Part shown: piece after piece, positions 53,291-64,000 of the stretch
How positions within the stretch are numbered: the stretch's first letter is position 1
Layout: each line of letters opens with the position of its first letter
From: Nemertoderma westbladi
Taxonomy: Eukaryota; Xenacoelomorpha; Nemertodermatida; Nemertodermatidae
DNA length: 64,000 nt
Direction: 5' to 3'
Assembly: GCA_032718475.1 (NCBI GenBank)
Contig: JAUCBJ010003079.1
Location: forward strand, 1 to 64,000
Translations under genes and position numbers: made by a program
The notes under the pieces: generated by a model
Seen by the model: only the letters and a program-made list of their open reading frames with translations
Told to the model about the DNA's origin: nothing
The model's database searches: none

Positions 53291-53913
53291 TGTCCATATT
53301 AACTTCCATATTATTGGTTATATTGGTTATACACCAGGTGTGAGTCATTCACGACGATTCATTAATTGAATACGTACAATAAAACGTAAAACACTAATGT
53401 ATCAGGGGAAAATTTTCAGTTACCGAGTTTTATGGCACTATATTTTATGAATTTTAACGATAATTTAGAGAATAAATAAAGATAAAAAAAAGAATTTTAA
53501 ATTTAGCGAAATTTAAGTTTAAGGTTTCATAAGTAAATACTTTATGTAGTTAATCGTTTTTTAGTAGTTAAGTTTGTTTTATTTCCGTTTTATGGGCACT
53601 ATAAGCTTAGCTTCCTCGCCCTGTAATATATAAATATTTTTTATTTTTATTTTTTATTAATACATAAACATAAAAGCAATTCAGATGGTATATCACCTAC
53701 AAATAAGTTATGTTGTGTTACATGGGATAAGTCGTTCTCTCCAGTTACTATGCTGTCTCGTCAGACGTCAGCACTCATCGGGGTCTCCTTAGATACCCAA
53801 ATCAAATATATGAATATTTGAAATAAAATTACCAAGAAAATAATGTCCTGTCAGGAATTAAGTTTCAAGAATATAATATAATAATATGTTTTATGCAAAC
53901 AGGAAGGAACAAT
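53291..53913. other. AT-rich DNA, nothing recognised
   Basis: No open frame of note, no repeat structure and no transposon end. A short stretch around 53290-53320 reads MEVNMDKTKI on the minus strand, which resembles the conserved NxxKTK segment of LINE reverse transcriptases. It may be a scrap of another element, but it is too short to call. Confidence 0.45.
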
Positions 53914-55081
53914 TGGCCACGAGAAAAGGGACCTTATGTCGCAAAACCTGATTCTGAGATAATCGCGTTTAATGTTTCCCTCTATTTTTGAACAAATTTA
54001 ATTGGATTATCGATTATTTAGAAATGTATAAAACGATGAGGGAAATTCAAATTGGTTCTGATATTCAATATACCTAGGAAATAACTGATTACGGGAAGCA
54101 ATATAACATGTTGCAGTGTTGTATATCCCACTGTTTTAGGGTTTTCATGTCTGAATTTAGGTCTGTAATAAAATTGTACTAACTGTAATATGTAGGTACT
54201 GTAGGCCTACAGTTATTTTTTAAATGCAATATGGCTGTCATTTTGTTAATTTCTGTTCGTTGGTTCTGAAAATTTGTAAGCACCTACTGCGATATTAATT
54301 GACACTGAAGAATGAATCCCAGACTGTAATTTTCAATAGTCTTCCGCTAGGGGGCGATAATGTTCGAGAATGTAAATTGCTTGTCATTTTCTTAATTCCT
54401 GTCCGTTTGTTTTGAAATTTTGTAGAAACCTTCTACAATATAAAATTATACTGGAGAATTAATCCTAGACTGTAATATTCAATTGTCTGCCGATAGGGCA
54501 CGATAATGTTCTAAAATGTAAATTGCTTGTCATTTTGTTAATTTCTGTCCGTTTGTTTTGAAATTTTCTAGACACCTTCTACGATATGGGTGGGACAAGG
54601 TGGACAAACATCTACAACATTCCCAATAAAGAATTAAAAATACGAATAATTTTAAATTTTGTAAAAAAAAAATTTTTTGAAAAAAAATTATCTTTTTTGG
54701 AAAAAATTTTAAATTAAAAAAAATTTTTTTTGGATAAATGTTTTTTTGAAAATTTTGAAATTTTTTTTTTAAAGAGTTCATTAACAATATTAATAGTTTC
54801 AAAGTGTTAAAAGTTGTATAAAAAGCCGAATAACATTGAGCTGCCTAGCTATATAGTAAGAATTGCTATGATATTATTAATATTTTCCATTTTTTTTAAT
54901 AAAAAAATTATTTTGAAAAGAGCTACCCGATTCACCTTCACATAAATCGCTATAACTTTTTTTTGGAAATAGATATTGAGACACAGTTTTTTTGTTAAAA
55001 TCTCTGGAAAATTCTGCATCTCATAGGCCTAATAACTCAAAATCGACCTCCGGTGACATAAGGTCCCTTTTCTCGTGGCCA
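53914..55081. mobile_element. Non-autonomous element with 27-bp terminal inverted repeats
   Basis: The ends are perfect inverted repeats over 27 bp: TGGCCACGAGAAAAGGGACC followed by TTATGTC at 53914-53940, and the same on the minus strand at 55081-55055. A weaker match continues inward. Total length is 1,168 bp. No transposase frame is present; the interior is AT-rich with poly-A and poly-T runs (about 54655-54775) and a 146-bp tandem triplication. I cannot see a convincing target-site duplication (left flank GGAACAAT, right flank GCCACATA), so the superfamily is unassigned. MITE-like DNA transposon is the simplest reading. Confidence 0.65.
54237..54590. repeat. 146-bp tandem repeat, 2.4 copies, inside the TIR element
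   Basis: GTCATTTTGTTAATTTCTGT-like starts occur at 54237, 54383 and 54529, spaced exactly 146 and 146 bp. Each copy includes GTCCGTTTG (GTTCGTTGG in copy 1), TTGAAATTTT (CTGAAAATTT in copy 1), a CACCT/AACCT word, CTGTAAT, and AGGGGGCGATAATGTTC or a variant. Copy 1 is the most diverged and copy 3 stops after CTACGATAT. Confidence 0.85.
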
Positions 55082-56420
55082 GCCACATATAGCCTTTATT
55101 CCTCTTTTAATAATTCACATCCTTTGTCAGAATATTATTTATATAATATAATAAATTAGGTAATGTAGATGGGGAAGATTATCACTTTTAGTAGGCCTAA
55201 TGACTCTTCAGTTTATAGTTCCGAAAAGGCTTACCGGTAACGTTTTTATAACGACTCGCAATATAGGCCTAACGTAAGCTAATAAAGTGCTACTGTGCTG
55301 TAGATTGAAGTAAAATCAAGTATAAAATAGTTATAACTTTAATTTTACAATTATATATTATATTTTTTAATGCAGCAGCCAAATAAGATAATAAATTATT
55401 AAACACACTTAAGGGGGGGTGTACCCCCTCTTAAGTCGCGTAACAGTTTATAAATCGGGAGAAAATATCCACTCGATAAAAAATGAAAAATTTGTCAAAT
55501 CCGAATACACAGAACGAATAAAGAGTAATGAATCGAGCACAATTAGTAATTATTACTGTGTATGCGATGATCAATAACATTAAATTGTAAATCTGTTATT
55601 TTTACATATAATCAATAATACTTTATATATTTATTGAGTTACCGTAGTTAATTGAGTAGGCCAAGTCCTATTAGACTACTGTACCATATATGTATTTTAT
55701 CAAAATATCTTGGAAAATTGTAACACAGGATAATATTTAATATATGTAGGTTATGACGAAAATAAAAATATATTGAACAGTAACTTACCCATTCAGATGC
55801 ACTGTAATATACTGCATATTAAGCAGATATGACGCAATCGCACATCTGATAAAATAAAAATGGTACCGGTAGCCTACCTACACCCTTACTGGGGAACAAT
55901 AATTACTCCGAACGGATAATAATGCACATTGGGTATAATATAGTACAATAATCAGATGACCCCAGACCCAATCGAATTATTAGATTTCGCTAGGTTATTA
56001 CTGTATTACTCATTAAAGTTACACATTTGAAGTTAACCAACTTGCAGATATAATGTTATGCATCAAAATGTACAATTATTGGTGACAACGCATAACAAGT
56101 AAGGTAAAGTAAGTATTGTATATGCACAATCGGCAAATATATCAAACACCCAACCTTTATACTCAATTTTGGTGATAAGTATATTTAGGTAATCTCAATA
56201 CTTAGGCAGTATTTTAGGACAATTAACTATTTGCTCACTTTTAGAACGTTTTAGCACGTTTAGAAGTTGTTCATAAATTGATCAATTGATCATTGCGGTT
56301 CGAATGAGGCTAGTAAAATAAACCTCGCTTATTATCATCCCATAAACTACTTATTGTTGCTTCATCATCAATATGGAAAAGTTTAACAATAATCTATAAA
56401 ATACTGTTATATTGTTTACC
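55082..56420. other. AT-rich DNA with one near-perfect palindrome, no gene recognised
   Basis: No coding frame or RNA gene seen. A 30-bp near-palindrome sits at 55407-55436 (ACTTAAG plus G-run, TGTA centre, C-run plus CTTAAGT). Several TAGGCCTA words occur nearby at 55191-55271. The stretch ends where the 21-bp satellite starts. Confidence 0.5.
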
Positions 56421-59400
56421 CACATACTACTGTATATATCACACAAACTACTGTATATATCACACAAACTACTGTATATATCACACATACTACTGTATAT
56501 ATCACACAAACTATTGTATATATCACACAAACTACTGTATATATCACACAAACTATTGTATATATCACACAAACTACTGTATATATCACACATACTACTG
56601 TATATATCACACATACTATTGTATATATCACACAAACTACTGTATATATCACACAAACTACTGTATATATCACACAAACTATTGTATATATCACACATAC
56701 TACTGTGTATATCACACATACTACTGTATATATCACACATACTACCGTATATATCACACATACTACTGTATATATCACACATACTACTGTATATATCACA
56801 CATACTACTGTATATATCACACAAACTACTGTATATATCACACAAACTATTGTATATATCACACATACTACTGTATATATCACACATACTATTGTATATA
56901 TCACACAAACTACTGTATATATCACACAAACTACTGTATATATCACACAAACTATTGTATATATCACACATACTACTGTATATATCACACATACTGCTAT
57001 ATATATCACACATACTACTGTATATATCACATATACTACTGTATATATCACACATACTACTGTATATATCACACATACTACTGTATATATCACACAAACT
57101 ACTGTATATATCACACAAACTATTGTATATATCACACATACTACTGTATATATCACACATACTACTGTATATATCACACATACTACTGTATATATCACAC
57201 ATACTACTGTATATATCACACATACTACTGTATATATCACACATACTACTGTATATATCACACATACTACTGTATATATCACACATACTACTGTATATAT
57301 CACACAAACTACTGTATATATCACACAAACTATTGTATATATCACACATACTACTGTATATAGCACACATACTATTGTATATATCACACAAACTACTGTA
57401 TATATCACACAAACTACTGTATATATCACACAAACTATTGTATATATCACACATACTACTGTATATATCACACATACTGCTATATATATCACACATACTA
57501 CTGTATATATCACACATACTACTGTATATATCACACATACTACTGTATATATCACACATTCTACTGTATAATCACACATACTATTGTATATATCACACAT
57601 ACTACTGTATATATCACACATACTACTATATATATCACACATACTACTGTATATATCACACATACTACTGTATATATCACACATACTACTGTATATATCA
57701 CACAAACTATTGTATATATCACACATACTACTGTATATATCACACATACTATTGTATATATCACACATACTATTGTATATATCACACATACTGTACTACT
57801 GTATATATCACACATACTATTGTATATATCACACAAACTATTGTATATATCACACATACTACTGTATATATCACACATACTACCTACTGTATATATCACA
57901 CATACTACCGGTACTGTATATATCACACATACTACTGTATATATCACACAAACTATTGTATATATCACACATACTACTGTATATATCACACAAACTATTG
58001 TATATATCACACATACTACTGTATATATCACACAAACTATTGTATATATCACACATACTACTGTATATATAGCACAAACTATTGTATATATCACACATAC
58101 TACTGTATATATCACACAAACTATTGTATATATCACACAAACTATTGTATATATCACACATACTACTGTATATATCACACAAACTATTGTATATATCACA
58201 CATACTACTGTATATATCACACAAACTATTGTATATATCACACAAACTACTGTATATATCACACATACTACTGTATATATCACACAAACTACTGTATATA
58301 TCACACATACTACTGTATATCACACATACTACTGTATATATCACACAAACTACTGTATATATCACACATACTACTGTATATATCACACAAACTACTGTAT
58401 ATATCACACAAACTACTGTATATATCACACAAACTATTGTATATATCACACAAACTACTGTATATATCACACATACTACTGTATATATCACACATACTAC
58501 TGTATATATCACACAAACTACTGTATATAGCACACATACTACTGTATATATCACACAAACTACTGTATATATCACACATACTACTGTATATATCACACAA
58601 ACTACTGTATATATCACACATACTACTGTATATATCACACATACTACTGTATATATCACACATACTATTGTATATATCACACATACGGTACTACTGTATA
58701 TATCACACATACTGTACTACTGTATATATCACACATACTACTGTATATATCACACATACTATTGTATATATCACACATACTGTACTCTGTATATATCACA
58801 CATACTGTACTACTGTATATATCACACATACTGTACTACTGTATATATCACACATACTACTGTATATATCACACATACTATTGTATATATCACACATACT
58901 ACTGTATATATCACACATACTACTGTATATATCACACATACTACTATATATATATCACACATAGTACTGTATATATCACACATACTATTGTATATATCAC
59001 ACATACTGTACTACTGTATATATCACACATACTATTGTATATATCACACATACTATTGTATATATCACACATACTACTGTATATATCACACATACTACTG
59101 TATATATCACACATACTACTATATATATCACACATAGTACTGTATATATCACACATACTATTGTATATATCACACATACTACTGTATATATCACACATAC
59201 TACTGTATATATCACACATAGTACTGTATATATCACACATACTATTGTATATATCACACATACTACTGTATATATCACACATACTACTGTATATATCACA
59301 CATAGTACTGTATATATCACACATACTGTACTACTGTATATATCACACATACTGTACTACTGTATATATCACACATACTACTGTATATATCACACATACT

Positions 59401-60700
59401 ATTGTATATATCACACATACTACTGTATATATCACACATAGTACTGTATATATCACACATACTGTACTACTGTATATATCACACATACTACTGTATATAT
59501 CACACATACTATTGTATATATCACACATACTACTGTATATATCACACATACTACTGTATATATCACACATACTACTATATATATCACACATAGTACTGTA
59601 TATATCACACATACTATTGTATATATCACACATACTGTACTACTGTATATATCACACATACTATTGTATATATCACACATACTATTGTATATATCACACA
59701 TACTACTGTATATATCACACAAACTACTGTATATATCACACATACTACTATATATATCACACATAGTACTGTATATATCACACATACTATTGTATATATC
59801 ACACATACTACTATATATATCACACATAGTACTGTATATATCACACATACTATTGTATATATCACACATACTGTACTACTGTATATATCACACATACTAT
59901 TGTATATATCACACATACTATTGTATATATCACACATACTATTGTATATATCACACCTACTACTGTATATATCACACATACTACTATATATATCACACAT
60001 AGTACTGTATATATCACACATACTATTGTATATATCACACATACTGTACTACTGTATATATCACACATACTATTGTATATATCACACATACTATTGTATA
60101 TATCACACATACTATTGTATATATCACACATACTACTGTATATATCACACAAACTACTATATATATCACACATAGTACTGTATATATCACACATACTATT
60201 GTATATATCACACATACTGTACTACTGTATATATCACACATACTATTATATATATCACACATACTATTGTATATATCACACATACTATTGTATATATCAC
60301 ACATACTATTGTATATATCACACATACTACTGTATATATCACACAAACTACTGTATATATCACACATACTACTATATATATCACACATACTACTGTATAT
60401 ATCACACATACTACTGTATATATCACACATACTACTATATATATCACACATAGTACTGTATATATCACACATACTATTGTATATATCACACATACTGTAC
60501 TACTGTATATATCACACATACTATTGTATATATCACACATACTATTGTATATATCACACATACTATTGTATATATCACACATACTACTGTATATATCACA
60601 CAAACTACTGTATATATCACACAAACTACTGTATATATCACACAAACTACTGTATATATCACACAAACTATTGTATATATCACACATACTACTGTATATA
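56421..60700. repeat. 21-bp satellite array (about 200 units)
   Basis: The unit is TACTACTGTATATATCACAC plus A, 21 bp, with variants ACAAAC/ACATAC and TACTACTG/TACTATTG. Since 21 is a multiple of three and no stop occurs in several frames, both strands show long heptapeptide-repeat frames (LLYISHI, TVYITHT, CDIYSSM, CVIYTVV); I regard these as non-coding. From about 57790, and frequently after 58680, some units carry an extra GTACT (26 bp). Between about 59450 and 60500 this gives a higher-order period of 173 bp (seven 21-bp units plus one 26-bp unit). The array starts after CCCACATACTAC and ends at TATATAACAACATTC. Confidence 0.97.
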
Positions 60701-60820
60701 ACAACATTCACATGGCTATTACAAGTTAACTTAGAAAAATAACTTTTATTTCAAAAAAAACAGCGCCTTTTTCCTGTGAACCCCTAGGTGTATAATTTCA
60801 CAAGAGGGGCCCTGAATAGT

Positions 60821-61322
60821 GTGGGGCGAGCCACGAAGTGAGTGAGCCTTAGCGTAGTGGTACCATTAATCAACCTGTCGTTCTGTCGTTCTGTCGTTCT
60901 GTCGTTCTGTCGCGTTCAATTTTAAACGTTAATAACTCGGCCAATCTTTGATGAAATCTATCCAAACTTGGTACACATGTTGTTTGGCAAAAGTTTAGAA
61001 ATTTTCCAAGTAGAATTTCCGTGTGGCCTTCGAGAAGCTAAGATAATAGCAGTTAATTAGTTAATTAAGTTATTACGGTAAAAAGACCATTTTCAACCTG
61101 CCTTTTAAAGGAAATTAATTGTTTTACAGTATAAGATTTAAATAATTATAATTAAAAATTATACAGATGTAATCCACATACCCCATTCTATTATAGTTTT
61201 TAATTAGTTCAAGTGATTTGCTTTAATAATTGTGTCTTTAATTGATCTAAAGTAATTAAAACGGCAAAAAAAATTGATTCTCATTAAATACTGCTCATTT
61301 ATTGGTTAACATCCAAGTTGGC
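60821..61322 (-). repeat. Dispersed repeat, right inverted copy
   Basis: Reverse complement of the family seen at 50444-51002, beginning here with GTGGGGCGAGCCACGAAGTG and ending at CCAAGTTGGC. The (GTTCTGTC)n microsatellite lies at about 60877-60910. It differs from the left copy by scattered substitutions and small indels and has only one copy of the 56-bp end segment. Confidence 0.85.
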
Positions 61323-62528
61323 TCGGTGCTGGTACATAAGATAGGAAGGATGTTTGGTGTGTGTAGAACAGCCAGTGCTCTTCAATGGGAATGCGAATGT
61401 AAGTAACCACATGTGTACAGGCCGGTAGACAGATTGGCCATAGCTAGCTAACGAGATGGAAATCTGAATTCCCTACTCTTCAGTCTATTATTGTGTTATT
61501 GTGTGTTAGACAGATCTCATTTAATAAATGTCAGTCAATAACATTTTACCACTGCAGAAGGCTTATTTATATCCATACTTGTTTTTTCCTCATAAATATT
61601 GGGCTTATTATTTTTTGATGGGATTTCTTTGTAGTTGAATTGTCTAAGTTTTTACACTGAGGCATTAACAGAGGGTACTGGTATTAAATTAATTATTTGA
61701 ATATCATTACTGCATCGACTGCATTTAGTACTGCGTTCTGCATTGATTATATTCCTATAAACCATTCCTGGTTTCGCATATTGCACGTATCCATAGTTAT
61801 AAAGATTGCCAGTCTGCGTTTAGGAAATATATTTAAATACAAAACAGGACGAGCGCAACGACGCTTATAATAATTAAGACGAGTACGGCGTTGATTATAT
61901 TCCTATACACCACCTGGCTTTGCATATTGAACGTGCGATTGGAAATAAGTTCGTTCTATCCTTCCGTGGGTGGTAGATGTCGCGGTTATGTATTGGTGGT
62001 TGGGAAGGGTGGGGGGGGGGGGTGGAGAGATTAAAAGGGGTGAACACGTACTGTCCCCCTTTCTTGGATTGATTGGTGGTGTGGGTAAATTTCTCAAAAC
62101 CTGATTTTGTGATACAGTCGCTCAATTGTAATTTGTATCTCATAACTGGGCCTCGTGCTGCGCGAAGGCCCCACGAACGTGTTAATTATTCAAAGGACAT
62201 TTTCCTTCAATCATTTTTTCTATCCTTATTAATTAGTGACAATGATTAGTTTATATATGTTTTTTTGTTTGATATTGTATAAGCTACTCCCCTATTTCAC
62301 ACTTTAAATAATGACCTAAATGCCGTTGTTGGTACATATTGAACTACAGTAATATTATTACATCGAGCTGTCAATGAATGATATTCGCGAATTAAGAAAT
62401 AAATATAGAAAGTTTGTAATAACATTTTCCAAATTATTTCAGATTACATAAAAATCCATTTCTTTGCCGGTATGAAAGTAAAAGTATGTAATGTTTGCCG
62501 GAATTAGCACGCAATTTTGATTGCTTTG
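61323..62528. other. Region 3' of the FGD-like gene, no other gene recognised
   Basis: This holds the presumed 3' untranslated region and downstream DNA of the minus-strand gene. I found no canonical AATAAA on the minus strand close to the stop. There is a G-rich run at about 62009-62025 and a diverged direct repeat (TTGATTATATTCCTATA at 61743 and 61891). Short open frames at 61895-62143 are not supported. Confidence 0.5.
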
Positions 62529-64000
62529 CTACAATATTGTTGCCTCTCTAATGGCTTCTACCCAATCGGCTTTGAGTTCAGGTGTATCGCATCTGAATAT
62601 CAGTACACCAATTCCACTGTGTGATATCTTGAATACTAAGGGCGCCAGGCTTGAGTCAACTTCAGGAACACTATTTTCCACTGTATATCCAAGCAACGGT
62701 CTGTTTTCCTGCGCCCTGGGGTCTCCACGATTCTTAAACTGGAACAATACCTTGTCCTTCAGAACACACCAGTACTCTTTCCATACTCCTCTCGCTTTTT
62801 GTTGCTGCAGTAAGCCGCTCTTGTCCCCTTTATCCATGGCAGATACCAATGTTTTTGCACCGGTGGCTACCTGCACTTTTTTGAATTTTTTGCTAAAAAG
62901 TTCTTGGAGACATTCTATTTCGTTACTAATACTGTCAGCAAGCATTGGCCGATACTCTGCAGGGAATTCTCCCTTTCCGATGACATCATACAGTTTTGTG
63001 TGGCAGTAACCACAAACACGGCCAATTTTCCAGGATTTATAGAGAAGAGGCGCTTTGAAATTTGAGCAAGTACCGCAGACCACCAATCCACAAGTACGGC
63101 AGTGATGGCGCCGGACTGTAAAATTGAACTCCGCGGTTTTGCAGAGCATGCACATACAGACTCTTGAGTCTGGTATCCAAATGGGAGCCACAGCTCCAGG
63201 GAAGTTGCTACTACCACTCTCTTTCAGGGCCATATCTGAGCTGTATGCATTAAAAGATTCTATGTTCTCCAATAATTTATCTTTTGCACCTTCAATGGCA
63301 GATATCCAGGCATCCCTTTTTTCAGCAGAAGCAGCAGATAAAGTAAATGATTTCTTCAACCCAAAGATTCCAAACTCATTTTCATTGTCGATATCTTGTT
63401 CTGGTTTTACAACTCTAATGGATACAAGAGGTATTTCGTTGCTAATTACATAATTCGTTGCAACCTGTTTTACGCTTATAAGTTTATCAGAAAGAAGATA
63501 TAAATGTCGAGGTTGGAGTTGTTTACGGGATACTTTCATAACTGGTCCATCTTTAATATACCATCTTCCTGGTTCAACTATTTTATACTCACCTCCTAGT
63601 TTTAGCTGCAGTTTTATGAGTTTTTGTGTATTGAGTTCTTCTAGGATTTTCTTGTCAGCATGATCAGCAACTTCACAGACAATGAATAAAGCAGCTTTGG
63701 CATCCTCAAATTCCTTTTCATCCTCAGACAAATGTTTTATGTAACTCTCAAGAAGCATTTTATATTGGGGCATCCTCTGCACTGGTTTTAACATAAAATG
63801 TTTCAGCTTTAGATTTTGGCATTCTGGCATGCTTTCAAACTCCTCAACAACGGTTTTAAACTGTTGATTCCGTCGCAATGCATCATCCAACACATCACAA
63901 CCTTGTTTAAAGCCCTTGACATAAATTGAGTACATTTTTAGAAACATGGCCTTCTTTCTATAAACATCAGCTATCTTAGGGAATGATTGCCAGTTATCGA
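62529..64000 (-). CDS. FGD-family Rho guanine nucleotide exchange factor (DH-PH-FYVE-PH), 5' partial
   Basis: Proteins of this family catalyse GDP/GTP exchange on Cdc42-type GTPases at membranes and the actin cytoskeleton. The frame is open from the window edge (first complete codon ends at 63998, reading DNWQSFPKIADVYRKKAMFL) to TAG at 62529, giving 489 residues with no start codon in view. Numbering from that edge: the C-terminal half of the DH (RhoGEF) domain, residues 1 to about 112, with the conserved LKPVQRMPQYKMLLESYIKH at about 70-89; PH domain, about 122-239; FYVE zinc finger, about 274-336, with WIPD, CMCMLC, RRHHCRTCG, CGTC and RVCGYC, so all eight zinc-ligand cysteines/histidines and the R(R)HHCR lipid-binding motif are present; second PH domain, about 392-487, with VWKEYWCVLKDKVLFQF and ADWVEAI. 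The stop lies right after PH2, as in FGD proteins. It is unusual that all this lies in one uninterrupted exon. The FYVE motif looks nearest to FGD5/6, but I leave the paralogue open. Confidence 0.95.
   Translation of the reverse strand, partial: DNWQSFPKIADVYRKKAMFLKMYSIYVKGFKQGCDVLDDALRRNQQFKTVVEEFESMPECQNLKLKHFMLKPVQRMPQYKMLLESYIKHLSEDEKEFEDAKAALFIVCEVADHADKKILEELNTQKLIKLQLKLGGEYKIVEPGRWYIKDGPVMKVSRKQLQPRHLYLLSDKLISVKQVATNYVISNEIPLVSIRVVKPEQDIDNENEFGIFGLKKSFTLSAASAEKRDAWISAIEGAKDKLLENIESFNAYSSDMALKESGSSNFPGAVAPIWIPDSRVCMCMLCKTAEFNFTVRRHHCRTCGLVVCGTCSNFKAPLLYKSWKIGRVCGYCHTKLYDVIGKGEFPAEYRPMLADSISNEIECLQELFSKKFKKVQVATGAKTLVSAMDKGDKSGLLQQQKARGVWKEYWCVLKDKVLFQFKNRGDPRAQENRPLLGYTVENSVPEVDSSLAPLVFKISHSGIGVLIFRCDTPELKADWVEAIREATIL

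Noticed and set aside
54530-54802. 90-codon minus frame rich in Phe, Lys and Ile
   Set aside because: It runs through poly-A and poly-T tracts inside the TIR element.
56351-60742. Long frames with CDIYSSM / LLYISHI / TVYITHT repeats
   Set aside because: Products of the 21-bp satellite, open on both strands and overlapping one another.
62521-63453. Plus-strand frames of 162 and 109 codons
   Set aside because: Antisense shadows of the FGD-like coding exon, which has full domain support on the minus strand.

Overview
This is a eukaryotic (metazoan) window, most of it tandem repeat. The organism is animal because the only clear host gene, at the right edge on the minus strand, encodes the DH-PH-FYVE-PH architecture of the FGD family of Rho-family exchange factors, and because there is an APE-type endonuclease/reverse transcriptase LINE relic. 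The unique DNA is AT-rich and the octamer TAGGCCTA recurs in it. I cannot name the phylum from sequence alone; a marine invertebrate would fit but is only a guess.

Layout. 1-383 is AT-rich single-copy-looking DNA. 384-865 is one copy of a duplicated flank, followed by a short 37-bp satellite array (866-1340). From 1346 to 39366 there is a superarray of a 30-bp satellite, cut into 15 blocks. A spacer of about 320-345 bp follows each block, and each spacer carries a 129-bp exon-like module on the minus strand; 13 of the 15 modules keep the 129-bp length. After a unique stretch (39601-40530) the duplicated flank recurs (40531-40950). It is followed by a greatly expanded version of the 37-bp array (40951-48899, about 215 units). 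Roughly 70 percent of the window is tandem repeat once the 21-bp satellite is counted.

48900-50443 is AT-rich with a very G-rich degenerate repeat and a CA microsatellite. 50444-51002 and 60821-61322 are two inverted copies of one repeat family. Between them lie a frameshifted LINE (51442-53290), a 1.17-kb element with 27-bp terminal inverted repeats and an internal 146-bp triplication (53914-55081), unrecognised AT-rich DNA, and a 4.3-kb 21-bp satellite (56421-60700). 61323-62528 shows no gene. The FGD-like coding region runs from its stop at 62529 out of the window at 64000.

The most unusual structure is the 15-fold array of one exon-like module. Its ends look like a splice acceptor and donor. 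It is preceded on the minus strand by a possible tiny leader ending in ATG at a GTAAG donor, and the introns would be the satellite itself. Very long open frames in this window (up to about 2,600 codons) arise because the satellite units lack stop codons in some or all frames; they are not annotated as genes.
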